Assembly (NCBI RefSeq): GCF_000145275.1
Contig: NC_014393.1
Span: forward strand, 2,108,001-2,172,000
Direction: 5' to 3'
Length of the DNA stretch: 64,000 bases
DNA from: Clostridium cellulovorans 743B
GTDB lineage: Bacteria; Bacillota; Clostridia; Clostridiales; Clostridiaceae
Shown one piece after another: positions 1-8,232 of this stretch. The notes beneath the pieces are model-generated. The model was not told the origin of the DNA, searched no databases, and saw nothing but the letters and a program-made list of their open reading frames with translations. The position numbers and the translations under genes were made by a program. Within the stretch, counting starts at the first letter, position 1. Every line of letters begins with the position of its first letter.

Positions 1-61
1 CAAGGGCCATTGCTCATTTAAGAAAGAACTTGAGCAAGTTAAAATACAAATAAGAGGTTAA
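1..61 (+). CDS. 3' end of an upstream flagellar-operon gene (partial, frame uncertain)
   Basis: The window opens inside a gene that ends just before the next start codon. Two frames are open to the window edge. One ends at 59-61 (last residues ..LEQVKIQIRG) and the other at 51-53 (last residues ..LSKLKYK). Only about 20 residues are visible, so the product cannot be read from sequence. In clostridial flagellar operons the DUF6115-like gene that follows is often preceded by fliA (sigma-28) or a FapA/DUF342 protein, and either would fit. The frame ending at 61 is tightly coupled to the next gene (one base between stop and ATG). Confidence 0.35.
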   Translation, partial: KGHCSFKKELEQVKIQIRG

Positions 62-62
62 A

Positions 63-641
63 ATGAATACACTATTTATTTTATTAATCGGCACTTTTTT
101 AATAATCTTTAATGTTAAAATGATAAATAAAGATAAACAAAGCTTTAAGGACACCTTTGATGAAACAAAGGAGAATCTTCCTGATTACAAGTTAGAAATA
201 GGACAATTACGAAAAGAATTTGCGGAGACAGTCCTTGAACTGCAAAGTGAAATTGAAAAATTGAAGTTTGAAATTTCTAATAAAGGGAATGAAGCCTCAG
301 TAAATGAAGATAAAGAGGAAAAATTAGATTTTGAAAGTAAGGATGTACTTGGAATAGAAATTGAAGAGAATCATAAAACTATCGATCATGTTATAGATGA
401 TGAAGTGGCCTTGGATAGCGATGGGTTAGAATATGAAGATGAGGAAGTAGACGAATTTACTGTCAAAGATGTAAAGAAGGATGAGTTGTTGGACGATAAT
501 AGTAATGACAGTACAAATGATCAAAAGATACAAGAAGTAAGAGATATGATTGAGGCAGGTAAATCAATAGATGAAATTGCCAAGACTCTTAATATTGGAA
601 AGGGTGAAGTACAATTAATAAAAGGTTTTTATTTACGGTAA
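63..641 (+). CDS. DUF6115-like membrane-anchored coiled-coil protein
   Basis: The 192-residue product has a single N-terminal membrane segment (about residues 3-20). A lysine- and glutamate-rich helical stretch (about 25-75) likely forms a coiled coil, and a long acidic linker follows. The compact C-terminal motif (about 160-192: MIEAGKSIDEIAKTLNIGKG then EVQLIKGFY) resembles a helix-turn-helix and matches the small DUF6115 domain found beside flagellar rod genes in clostridia. A purine-rich site (AGAGG, 53-57) precedes the ATG. The role is unknown. The position upstream of two rod proteins suggests flagellar assembly or its regulation. The membrane anchor and acidic linker are seen directly; the family name is from memory of the motif. 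Confidence 0.7.
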   Translation: MNTLFILLIGTFLIIFNVKMINKDKQSFKDTFDETKENLPDYKLEIGQLRKEFAETVLELQSEIEKLKFEISNKGNEASVNEDKEEKLDFESKDVLGIEIEENHKTIDHVIDDEVALDSDGLEYEDEEVDEFTVKDVKKDELLDDNSNDSTNDQKIQEVRDMIEAGKSIDEIAKTLNIGKGEVQLIKGFYLR

Positions 642-661
642 AAAAAGTTCTTTCTGTATTA

Positions 662-841
662 ATGGATAGAAAAATAATGCTGGGGATTGGAATTGGTCTT
701 TTGTTAGGTGCTTTGCTTCTTGGTACTGATAGAAGTTATTATCTGGATTCTGATACACAAGTAGAGATAAAAGCAAGGGCTATGGGGATGGAGTATCCTT
801 CAGAGATGAAGGTTGATGTGAACGAGGAGGAAAAGAAATGA
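662..841 (+). CDS. small membrane protein (59 aa), flagellar operon
   Basis: This short ORF (starting MDRKIMLGIGIGLLLGALLL) fills the gap between the DUF6115-like gene and the first rod gene. One hydrophobic segment covers about residues 6-20, followed by a charged tail of about 38 residues. The stop codon overlaps the downstream ATG as ATGA (838-841), a classic sign of translational coupling, and the AGGAGG that serves the downstream gene lies inside it. Its own ribosome binding site is weak, so it may depend on coupling to the gene upstream. I do not recognise a family. It resembles the small clostridial membrane proteins that accompany flhO-like genes, but that is inference. Confidence 0.6.
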   Translation: MDRKIMLGIGIGLLLGALLLGTDRSYYLDSDTQVEIKARAMGMEYPSEMKVDVNEEEKK

Positions 842-1602
842 TAAGAGCTTTATATACTTCCCTTTCAGGGATGATATCTAAGGAAGCAAGAATGAATTCA
901 ATTTCAAATAATCTAGCTAATGCCAATACAGTTGGCTACAAGTCAGATGATCTTATTCTCAAAAGTTTTGACCAAGTACTTTTAGAAAATAGAGGCAAAA
1001 AAAATGGTGAAGCTCATGTGAGAAATGAGCTAGGAGGTTTATCTCTAGGTGTTGAACTTGATGAAACATATACAGATTATAATCAAGGAACTTTAGAGAG
1101 TACTGATTCACAAACGGATTTAGCTATACTTGGAGACGGTTTTTTCACTGTTGAAAGGAACGGAAATAAGTTCTATACAAGAGATGGTAATTTTTCTGTT
1201 GATCCTCAGGGGTATATGGTAAATAGCAAAGGAGATTATTTACTGGGCAATAACGGAAATAGAATTTATGTTGCTAACGGTAAAATCGATGTGAAGGATA
1301 ATGGGGTTCTTACTGTTGATAATGGTAATACCAAAGTAGCTTATAATTTAGATGTTGTTGATTTTGCTGATAAAAACACACTGGTTAGAAACGGAGACAA
1401 TCTATATTCAGGTGGAAATCCTACAGCAGCGACAAAATTCAATGTTAAACAAAGGGCTTTAGAAAAGTCAAATGTTAATGTTGTAAATGGTATGATAGAA
1501 ATGATGAGTGTATATAGAGAATTTGAAACAAATCAAAAAGTTATTCAGACTTTAGATGAGACACTTGGCAAATCAGTGAATCAATTAGGATCTGTAAGAT
1601 AG
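838..1602 (+). CDS. flagellar basal-body rod protein, FlhO/FlgF-like
   Basis: This is a 254-residue axial protein of the flagellar rod/hook family. It has the N-terminal rod signature (SGMISKEARMNSISNNLANA, about residues 10-29, then NTVGYKSDD), a central FlgG-like domain (LAILGDGFFTVERNG at about 98-112, then FYTRDGNF), and a C-terminal helix (VNVVNGMIEMMSVYREFETN) of the type that packs in the rod core. The length is usual for FlgF/FlhO. It is exported by the flagellar type III apparatus, so it lacks a signal peptide. AGGAGG lies a few bases before the ATG. It forms a pair with the next gene, as flhO-flhP do in Bacillus subtilis. The exact choice among FlgF, FlgG and FlhO is uncertain. Confidence 0.85.
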   Translation: MIRALYTSLSGMISKEARMNSISNNLANANTVGYKSDDLILKSFDQVLLENRGKKNGEAHVRNELGGLSLGVELDETYTDYNQGTLESTDSQTDLAILGDGFFTVERNGNKFYTRDGNFSVDPQGYMVNSKGDYLLGNNGNRIYVANGKIDVKDNGVLTVDNGNTKVAYNLDVVDFADKNTLVRNGDNLYSGGNPTAATKFNVKQRALEKSNVNVVNGMIEMMSVYREFETNQKVIQTLDETLGKSVNQLGSVR

Positions 1603-1617
1603 CATTAGGAGGATAAA

Positions 1618-2385
1618 ATGTTAAGTCTATTTTGGAATTCAAAAAGTTCAATGAACGCACAACAAAATAAATTAGATACGATTTCAAATAATATAGCTAA
1701 TGTAAATACAACAGGCTATAGGGCGCTTCAAAGTAACTTCTCTGATTTGGTTTATGATTCATATAACAGATTAGGTACTCCTAACTCAGGTAAGGATACA
1801 GAGTTACTTATAGGAACAGGTACTAGGCTTGCAAGTACTATTAGAAATGATGTACAAGGTTCTCTTTTAGAAACCAAGGTAAGTACTGAATTCGCTTTAG
1901 ATGGTCCAGGATTCTTTAAAATTACTACTGCGGATGGGACAGAAGCTTACACAAGAAATGGTAGCTTTAAAATAGATTCCAACGGAGATCTTTGTGATGA
2001 TAAAGGAAATTATTTGAGTATAGAATTTAATGGACAACCTGTAAAATTTAATCCGAATAATTTTGCTGTCAATCCAGACGGAACTATTACAGTAAAAGAA
2101 GGGGAAGCTGCTAGAACTGTTGGTAGAATACCAATTTTTAATGCTATAGGAAATGATTCTTTTTCGTCAATTGCAGATAGTTTATATGTTCCAAAAGATG
2201 GAGTGCAAGTTTATAGAGAAAATAATACAGATATCCTTCAAGGATATTTAGAAAATTCTAATGTTGATATGTCAAAAGAAATGACAGACATGATTGTAAC
2301 ACAAAGAGCTTTTGAATTAAGTTCTAAAGTGTTATCCACAGGAGACCAAATGTGGGGTATTGTTAACAACATAAGAGGTAGATAG
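1618..2385 (+). CDS. flagellar hook-basal body protein, FlhP/FlgG-like
   Basis: This 255-residue rod-family protein is the partner of the gene before it (15 bases apart, AGGAGG before the ATG). The N-terminal motif LDTISNNIANVNTTGYRALQ (about 19-38) is the canonical flagellar rod signature. FALDGPGFFKI followed by AYTRNGSF is the central FlgG-like domain, and the C-terminal block SNVDMSKEMTDMIVTQRAFE matches the domain that closes FlgG. It should be secreted through the flagellar export gate and assembled in the distal rod. A strong terminator follows, so it is the last gene of the flagellar operon. Confidence 0.87.
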   Translation: MLSLFWNSKSSMNAQQNKLDTISNNIANVNTTGYRALQSNFSDLVYDSYNRLGTPNSGKDTELLIGTGTRLASTIRNDVQGSLLETKVSTEFALDGPGFFKITTADGTEAYTRNGSFKIDSNGDLCDDKGNYLSIEFNGQPVKFNPNNFAVNPDGTITVKEGEAARTVGRIPIFNAIGNDSFSSIADSLYVPKDGVQVYRENNTDILQGYLENSNVDMSKEMTDMIVTQRAFELSSKVLSTGDQMWGIVNNIRGR

Positions 2386-2400
2386 TAGCGTAAGGTTTGA

Positions 2401-2438
2401 ACATAAAAAGTAGGAGATTTCTCCTACTTTTTTTATGT
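2401..2438 (+). terminator. Rho-independent terminator after the flagellar operon
   Basis: AAGTAGGAGA and TCTCCTACTT form a nearly perfect stem with a very short loop, followed by a run of T. The stem extends outward through AT pairs on both sides, so it could work in either direction. Confidence 0.9.
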
Positions 2439-2590
2439 AATTTTATAGTTATCTCTCATATACTAGAATAGACTATAGATTTTCTAACTCTAATCTTGAC
2501 TTATTAAAAAATAAATTTTCACAAATTTTATAAGTATGAGTCAAAGTTTAAGTATGGAAATCTTGTAATACTTAATCAAGGAGTTTATAT

Positions 2591-2749
2591 ATGAAAAATA
2601 ATAATCCTTTCACTTTTCCTGGGCATTATTCATTTAATCCCTTTAACCTATATCCAATGCATCTAAATCCAAAGGAACAATCTTTTATAAAAAAGACTTC
2701 GCCAATGATATTGATTAAGACTATTCTTTTAAAAGAACTTTTAGATTAA
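2591..2749 (+). CDS. small hypothetical protein (52 aa)
   Basis: The ORF has a clear ribosome binding site (AAGGAG, 2578-2583) eight bases before its ATG and ends directly at a strong terminator, so it looks like a real one-gene unit. The first half is rich in Asn, Pro, Phe and His (PFTFPGHYSF, then NPFNLYPMHL). The second half is a short amphipathic or hydrophobic stretch (SPMILIKTILLKELL). I do not recognise a family. A composition of this kind is seen in small spore or coat-associated clostridial proteins, but that is only a guess. It lies between the flagellar terminator and the convergent ppaC gene. Confidence 0.5.
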   Translation: MKNNNPFTFPGHYSFNPFNLYPMHLNPKEQSFIKKTSPMILIKTILLKELLD

Positions 2750-2751
2750 AA

Positions 2752-2796
2752 TAAAAATAAAAGAAATCCTTAAAAAGGATTTCTTTTATTTTTATT
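2752..2796. terminator. bidirectional terminator between the small ORF and ppaC
   Basis: AAAAGAAATCCTT and AAGGATTTCTTTT form a strong stem around a 3-4 base loop, with T-rich flanks on both strands. It serves the 52-residue ORF on the plus strand and the convergent ppaC on the minus strand, whose stop codon lies inside the downstream flank. Confidence 0.9.
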
Positions 2797-4441
2797 TTAA
2801 AGATTCTAATGCAGAAGTTAATGGTGGAATAACTTGTTTTTTTCTAGAAACTACTCCAGGGGCATATCCTGCATTGTTTGAAAGAGTCACGCCTAATGAA
2901 CCAGCAGCAACATCTTTTTCTATACCAGTAGCAAGAACTAAAGAACTTTCTTCATAAATATCTGTAAGTAATAATAATATTGCACTATAGTTCTCATTAT
3001 CAGCAGTTTTATTCATTAAATCAAGCATATCTTTTTTCATTGGCTCAAAGCCTTCTATATCCATTGTATTAACTTGACCTACTCCAACCTTACGTCCATT
3101 TATAACGAAGGATTTGAAGTCTTGATAGAAGATCTCGTCTAAAGTTTTACCTTGAAGAGAAGTTCCAGCTTTAAACATTTCTTTAGCAAAATGTTCAACA
3201 TCTACATCAGCAATTTCTGCTAATCTGCTTAATACTTGTTTATCTATGTCTGTAGTTGTAGGTGATTTTAAGAGTAGAGTATCAGAAATAATTGCACCTA
3301 ATAATAAACCAGCTACCCATTTTGGTATTTCAATGTTATTTGCAAAATATAAATTAGCAACAATAGTGCTCGTACTACCAACTGGTTCACATCTATAATA
3401 TATAGGGTTTCTTGTTTCTATATTAGCTACTCTATGATGGTCTACTATTTCAACGATTTCTGCATCTTCTATACCATCTACAGCTTGAGTTCTTTCATTA
3501 TGGTCAACTAATATAACCTTTTTCTTTTTTTGTGAAATTAAATGATATCTTGATACTGTACCAATTACTTTATCAAATTCACCAACTACAGGATAGCTTC
3601 TGTATCTAGTTTCTAACATGGTATCTTTGATGTCCTCAATAAAGCTATCGTTTCTAAAAGAAACTATATTATCTTTAGCCATTATATAGTTAATAGGAAT
3701 ACTTTGTATTATCAATCTTGAAGCTGTGAATGTATCATAAGGCGTTACAATAATACTAGTACCAAGTTCTTTTGCTTTAGTTATAACGTCGTCTTCTACA
3801 GAATGATTTCCTGTTATAACCATAAGTGAGCATTTATTTTCTATTATAGTAAGTTGAGCATCACGTCTATCTCCACAAATTACTATATCACCTTCTGATA
3901 TATGTTCTTGTGCTGATTCTGGCTGCATTGCAGCTACCATAAGCTTTCCAGGGTAAACTGCATCTTCGTTATGTAAATAGATAATTTTAGCTGAAAGAGT
4001 GTCTAATATATTGTTAATTTTTGTTTTACTCTTTGCAAGAATATTATTATCCCATTCATCCATATGATTTGAAACTAAATTAGAAGCAGATGCAAGACCT
4101 AATAACTTGCCAGAAGCATCAGTAACAGGCAAACTTTTAACATCATATTCCTTCATTTTGCTCCATGCCATTTTAACAGAGATTTCTGGTGAAATTGAAG
4201 CAACTTTATCAATTTCTAAATCACTTAATTGAGGTCTTACAGTTTTTATAAGTTTTGGAGCCTCCACATTAAAATGATCTAATATAAATTGAGTTTCTCT
4301 ACTAATATCTCCTAGTCTAATTGGAACATATTCGTTACCAGTTCCTTGTCTATTTTTAAGTTCAGCGTAGGATAGTGCTGCACATATAGAGTCGGAATCA
4401 GGATTTTTATGACCGCTAACGTAAATTATTTCCTTCATCAT
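2792..4441 (-). CDS. ppaC: manganese-dependent inorganic pyrophosphatase with regulatory CBS and DRTGG domains
   Basis: This family II (DHH-type) pyrophosphatase hydrolyses PPi to phosphate in the cytoplasm. Seen in the 549-residue protein: the metal-binding motif SGHKNPDSDSICAA at about 8-21, a CBS region around 70-130, a DRTGG-like insert in the middle (about 140-245), a second CBS region to about 305, then the catalytic continuation VDHNERTQA and the DHH motif VDHHRVAN. The C-terminal DHHA2 lobe carries SRKKQVIPPL. Plain family II enzymes are about 310 residues; the extra length is the CBS-DRTGG insert. In characterised clostridial CBS-PPases this insert binds adenine nucleotides. AGGAGG before the start is better spaced for the second Met (4438). 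It is convergent with its plus-strand neighbour and has its own promoter. Confidence 0.93.
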   Translation of the reverse strand: MMKEIIYVSGHKNPDSDSICAALSYAELKNRQGTGNEYVPIRLGDISRETQFILDHFNVEAPKLIKTVRPQLSDLEIDKVASISPEISVKMAWSKMKEYDVKSLPVTDASGKLLGLASASNLVSNHMDEWDNNILAKSKTKINNILDTLSAKIIYLHNEDAVYPGKLMVAAMQPESAQEHISEGDIVICGDRRDAQLTIIENKCSLMVITGNHSVEDDVITKAKELGTSIIVTPYDTFTASRLIIQSIPINYIMAKDNIVSFRNDSFIEDIKDTMLETRYRSYPVVGEFDKVIGTVSRYHLISQKKKKVILVDHNERTQAVDGIEDAEIVEIVDHHRVANIETRNPIYYRCEPVGSTSTIVANLYFANNIEIPKWVAGLLLGAIISDTLLLKSPTTTDIDKQVLSRLAEIADVDVEHFAKEMFKAGTSLQGKTLDEIFYQDFKSFVINGRKVGVGQVNTMDIEGFEPMKKDMLDLMNKTADNENYSAILLLLTDIYEESSLVLATGIEKDVAAGSLGVTLSNNAGYAPGVVSRKKQVIPPLTSALESLK

Positions 4442-4508
4442 TTTCCCTCCTAAGTGTCGGATAAACTTATTCTATGTATTTTTATGTTAACTATAAGTAT
4501 CCTTTTAT

Positions 4509-4537
4509 ATTTTATAGTCAAAGACATTGTTTGTAAA
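4509..4537 (-). promoter_or_regulatory. sigma-A-type promoter for ppaC
   Basis: Read on the minus strand, TTTACA (4532-4537) and TAAAAT (4509-4514) are separated by exactly 17 bases, about 70 bases before the ppaC start. No activator or repressor site is evident. Confidence 0.5.
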
Positions 4538-4639
4538 CACTTTGTTCAGTATTTATGAAGAATGAAACCTAATACTTACATAAAAGTAGGTTGATAAACA
4601 TATAAATGTATTAATTTATTATAACAAAGGGGGAAAAAA

Positions 4640-7192
4640 ATGATCCATGATAATAGAATAAAACAATATGGTTTAAACAGTGAAGAAGCTGAGCAAAGGA
4701 TTAAAAAGTATGGAAAAAACCAGATAGAAAATAAAAAATCCATATCACCGATTTTAATATTTATTAGACAGTTCAATGATCTTATGGTGTGGGTTTTAAT
4801 AGGAGCTACGATTATTTCTTCTATAATGGGAGATAGGGCCGATGCAATAACGATAATACTCATTGTAATCATGAATGCTATAATGGGCTTTATCCAAGAA
4901 TTTAGAACAGAGAAATCTCTAGAAGCACTGAAGCAAATGGCAGCACCAACAGCAAAGGTTATAAGGGATGAAAAATTACAAATTATAAATGCAGAACTAT
5001 TAGTACCTGGAGACTTAATAATAATTGAAAGCGGAGATAGAATTCCAGCAGATTGCACTTTAGTGGAGAATAATAATCTTATCATCGATGAGGCATTGCT
5101 TACAGGGGAATCCGTTGGTGTTATAAAGAATCTTGGTAACAATAATAAGGTTTATATGGCAACTACAGTTCTTATAGGTAAAGGTGAAGCTGTAATAACA
5201 GCTACGGGGATGAACACTGAAATGGGGAAGATTGCTCATATGCTTCAAAATATTCAAGAAGAGAAATCTCCTCTTAAAGAGCGACTTGAAGACCTAGGAA
5301 AAATATTGGTTATATTATGTCTTTTAATTTGTATTGTTGTTACTGTAATGGGAATATTAAAGGGGAAAAATATTTATGATATGTTTTTACTAGGAGTTTC
5401 TTTAGCTGTAGCAGCTATTCCTGAGGGGCTTCCTGCAATAGTAACAGTAGCTTTAGCCTTAGGGGTATCAAGAATGCTTAAGAAAAATGCGTTGATTAGA
5501 AAGTTGCCAGCAGTAGAAACCTTGGGTTGTACTTCTATTATATGTACTGATAAAACTGGAACTTTAACACAGAATCTAATGACCCTTAAAAAAGTCTATG
5601 TAGATGGAAAAATTAAAGATATAGATGATGTATCAGTACAAACCCATGAAAGGTTAAAGGAGATCTTTGCTTTATGTTGTGACTGTGATTACAATTTTGA
5701 TGAAGGGAATATGCAAAGAGTTGTAATTGGTGATCCAACGGAAACTGCACTAATTAAAGGATTCTTTCAGAAAAAAGAATCTTTGAGAGGTTTCTTAAAT
5801 GGTTACAAGAAGTATTTTGAAATCCCTTTTGATTCTAATAGGAAAATGATGTCTGTACTATTTAAAAATGTAGAAGGAAATATTAGCTATGTCAAGGGAG
5901 CTCCGGAGAGGGTTCTGCCAAGATGTAAGTATATTATGATAGATGGGCAAGTGAAGCCAATAACTGATGTACATATAAGAGGAATTAAAGATGCTGTAGA
6001 AGCTTTATCTGATAATGCATTAAGATGTTTGGCAGGGGCGTATAAAGTTGGCAAGCAGGTTAATAGAGAAAATATGGAGCAGGACTTAGTTTTTGTTGCT
6101 ATTACAGGAATAATCGACCCTCCAAGAAAAGAAGCAAAGGAAGCAGTGAGAAAATGTATAAGAGCAGGTATAAAACCTATTATGATTACTGGAGATCACA
6201 AAAATACTGCTTATGCTATAGGAAAAGAGCTGCTTATATGCAAAGATAAAGATGAGGTCATTACTGGAGATGAATTAGATAAAATCAGTGATGAAGATTT
6301 TATGAAGATTTCTGATAAAATAAAAATTTTTGCTAGGGTAAGTCCACATCATAAATACAGAATAGTAAAGAGCTTTAAGAAAAAAGGAAATATTGTTGCT
6401 ATGACTGGAGATGGTGTTAATGATGCACCTGCAATAAAAGAATCAGACATAGGTATTTCCATGGGAATATCAGGAACAGATGTCACAAAAGAAGCAGCGG
6501 CTATGATATTACTAGATGATAACTTTTCAACAATAGTATCTGCCGTTGAAGAAGGTAGGGTAATATATTCTAATATAAGAAAGTTTATAAGATATCTTTT
6601 ATCTTGTAATTTAGGCGAAGTACTTACTATGTTTTTAGCATCAGTATATGGGTTAGAGACACCACTGTTACCTATCCAAATCTTATTAGTTAACTTGGCA
6701 ACTGATGGACTTCCTGCTATTGCGTTAGGAATGGATCCTTCAGATAAGGAAGCTATGTTACAAAAACCAAGGCAAAAAAATGAAAGTATATTTGCCAATG
6801 GATTAAAAGAAAAAATAATGATAAGAGGAACCTTAATTGGAATATGTACAATATTAGCGTTCATTGTTGGTATGTATAAAGGATACGATTTGAAAACATG
6901 CAGAACTTTAGCACTAGGAACTCTTATAATGTCTCAGCTTATCCATGTTTTTGAATGCAAAAGTGAGAATAATTCATTATTTGAGATTAATATTTTAGAT
7001 AATCTTTATTTAGTAGCCTCAGTTTTGATTTCTGTAGTACTACTTATATCAATTATTTATGTACCTATGTTAAGTAATATTTTCCATACTTCTTCTTTAA
7101 ATTTATCTCAATGGGCAATTATTGGCTTTTTTTCTGGAGTAATAGCATTTATAAGTAGTGTATATATGTTTATAAGAAAACATAATAAATAA
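4640..7192 (+). CDS. P-type calcium-transporting ATPase (SERCA/type IIA-like)
   Basis: This 850-residue membrane pump uses ATP to move a cation, most likely Ca2+, across the cytoplasmic membrane. Motifs in order: a cation ATPase N-domain, TM1-TM2 (about 45-90), the actuator motif LLTGES, TM4 with the ion-binding sequence AAIPEGLPA, the phosphorylation site CTDKTGTLTQ (Asp at about 304), a nucleotide-binding domain with KGAPERVL, the hinge MTGDGVNDAP, and a C-terminal block of about six membrane segments. PEGLP and NLATDGLPAIALG are typical of type IIA/IIB calcium pumps. AAAGGGGG precedes the ATG. It stands alone between ppaC and the thioesterase gene, with no visible ion-responsive element. 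Another divalent cation as substrate cannot be excluded. Confidence 0.88.
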   Translation: MIHDNRIKQYGLNSEEAEQRIKKYGKNQIENKKSISPILIFIRQFNDLMVWVLIGATIISSIMGDRADAITIILIVIMNAIMGFIQEFRTEKSLEALKQMAAPTAKVIRDEKLQIINAELLVPGDLIIIESGDRIPADCTLVENNNLIIDEALLTGESVGVIKNLGNNNKVYMATTVLIGKGEAVITATGMNTEMGKIAHMLQNIQEEKSPLKERLEDLGKILVILCLLICIVVTVMGILKGKNIYDMFLLGVSLAVAAIPEGLPAIVTVALALGVSRMLKKNALIRKLPAVETLGCTSIICTDKTGTLTQNLMTLKKVYVDGKIKDIDDVSVQTHERLKEIFALCCDCDYNFDEGNMQRVVIGDPTETALIKGFFQKKESLRGFLNGYKKYFEIPFDSNRKMMSVLFKNVEGNISYVKGAPERVLPRCKYIMIDGQVKPITDVHIRGIKDAVEALSDNALRCLAGAYKVGKQVNRENMEQDLVFVAITGIIDPPRKEAKEAVRKCIRAGIKPIMITGDHKNTAYAIGKELLICKDKDEVITGDELDKISDEDFMKISDKIKIFARVSPHHKYRIVKSFKKKGNIVAMTGDGVNDAPAIKESDIGISMGISGTDVTKEAAAMILLDDNFSTIVSAVEEGRVIYSNIRKFIRYLLSCNLGEVLTMFLASVYGLETPLLPIQILLVNLATDGLPAIALGMDPSDKEAMLQKPRQKNESIFANGLKEKIMIRGTLIGICTILAFIVGMYKGYDLKTCRTLALGTLIMSQLIHVFECKSENNSLFEINILDNLYLVASVLISVVLLISIIYVPMLSNIFHTSSLNLSQWAIIGFFSGVIAFISSVYMFIRKHNK

Positions 7193-7302
7193 AAAAGTAT
7201 ATTCATTGAGTTGTTAAAAGCTTGCAAGTCAGATGTTTTAAAATGAAAATAATCTTAAATAAAGGCAAAAGAGGAAAAGATACTTTATAAGATATAAAAA
7301 AA

Positions 7303-7311
7303 TGATATAAT
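7303..7311 (+). promoter_or_regulatory. extended -10 promoter for the thioesterase gene
   Basis: TGATATAAT gives a perfect -10 (7306-7311) with an upstream TG. No good -35 is visible at 17 bases. It lies about 40 bases before the gene start. Confidence 0.45.
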
Positions 7312-7351
7312 AAACTAAAGATTAAACTTTAATATTATGAGGAGAAAACTA

Positions 7352-8050
7352 ATGCAGAAGAAAATAATATTGTTTTGCATTCCATATGCAGGTGGGTCAG
7401 ATATAGGATTTTATAAGTGGAAAGGACTACTAGATCCGCAAATAGAACTCTGTCCTATAGAACTAAAAGGCAGAGGGAAAAGATACGATGAAGGATTTTA
7501 TAAGGATGTAAGTGAAGCAATAGATGATATATATGATCAAATTAAAGATAAGATTAAGGATAATAAATATGCTGTTTATGGACATAGTATGGGAAGTATG
7601 TTAGCCTATGAATTGTATAATAGGATTAACGTAGAAGGAAATAAATTGCCGATACATATGTTTTTCTCGGGGAGACAAGCTCCTAGTGCTAAAAGAAAAG
7701 AAGGGAATATACATATGTTGCCTAATGAGCAGTTTATTAGTAGAATCATTGAACTTGGGGGAACTCCAAAAGAGGTTACAGAAAGCAAAGAATTGATGGA
7801 CTTTATTTTACCAATCTTACGTAATGATTTTAAACTTGTAGAGGCTTACAAATTAGAAGTTATGAGTAAAATTAAGTGTAATATCTCAGTACTCAATGGA
7901 GATAAAGATGATATCGATGAAGAAGGAATTTTAGCATGGAAGAACCATGCAGCAGATCAATGTAAGATATATACCTTTAATGGTGGTCATTTTTTCATAA
8001 ATGATAAACTAGAAGAAGTTATTGAGATAATAAACGCTACTTTAAAGTAG
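7352..8050 (+). CDS. type II thioesterase (alpha/beta hydrolase), orphan
   Basis: The 232-residue product has the type II (GrsT-like) thioesterase fold: N-terminal CIPYAGGSD, the nucleophile elbow YGHSMGSMLAYEL (Ser at about 79), the acid motif LNGDKDD and the catalytic His in NGGHFFI near the C-terminus. Such enzymes release stalled acyl groups from carrier proteins of NRPS or PKS assembly lines. No assembly line is visible in this window, so the substrate is unknown. An ATG at 7337 is in frame but overlaps the ribosome binding site; GAGGAG followed by a 7-base spacer points to 7352. It is a single-gene unit with its own extended -10 promoter and a terminator shared with the convergent neighbour. 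Confidence 0.82.
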   Translation: MQKKIILFCIPYAGGSDIGFYKWKGLLDPQIELCPIELKGRGKRYDEGFYKDVSEAIDDIYDQIKDKIKDNKYAVYGHSMGSMLAYELYNRINVEGNKLPIHMFFSGRQAPSAKRKEGNIHMLPNEQFISRIIELGGTPKEVTESKELMDFILPILRNDFKLVEAYKLEVMSKIKCNISVLNGDKDDIDEEGILAWKNHAADQCKIYTFNGGHFFINDKLEEVIEIINATLK

Positions 8051-8182
8051 AGGACTTATTAAAGAATGTAATTTGAATTATTTAAGTTTCATGTTAAATT
8101 AGTTTCTGGTGTTGATAATTATAAATGGGCTGTGGTGCTAGTGGGCAAAAACTCTAGTCCTCAGTCTTTTTAATTCTTGGAA

Positions 8183-8232
8183 TAAAAAAATGAGCCACGC
8201 ACTAATCACTTAGTGCGGCAGCTCTTTTATTT
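8183..8232. terminator. bidirectional terminator
   Basis: CGCACTAA and TTAGTGCG form the upper stem, and GAGC and GCTC close a lower stem after a small internal loop. A-rich sequence on the left and T-rich sequence on the right serve the two convergent genes. Confidence 0.75.

Noticed and set aside
4576..5142. Minus-strand ORF of 188 codons opposite the calcium ATPase
   Set aside because: It runs antisense to a clear P-type ATPase and has no family-like sequence or ribosome binding site.
6349..6864. Minus-strand ORF of 171 codons
   Set aside because: Shadow of the ATPase hinge region on the other strand.
8051..8182. A possible small gene or riboswitch after the thioesterase gene
   Set aside because: No start with a ribosome binding site and no strong stem except the terminator that follows.
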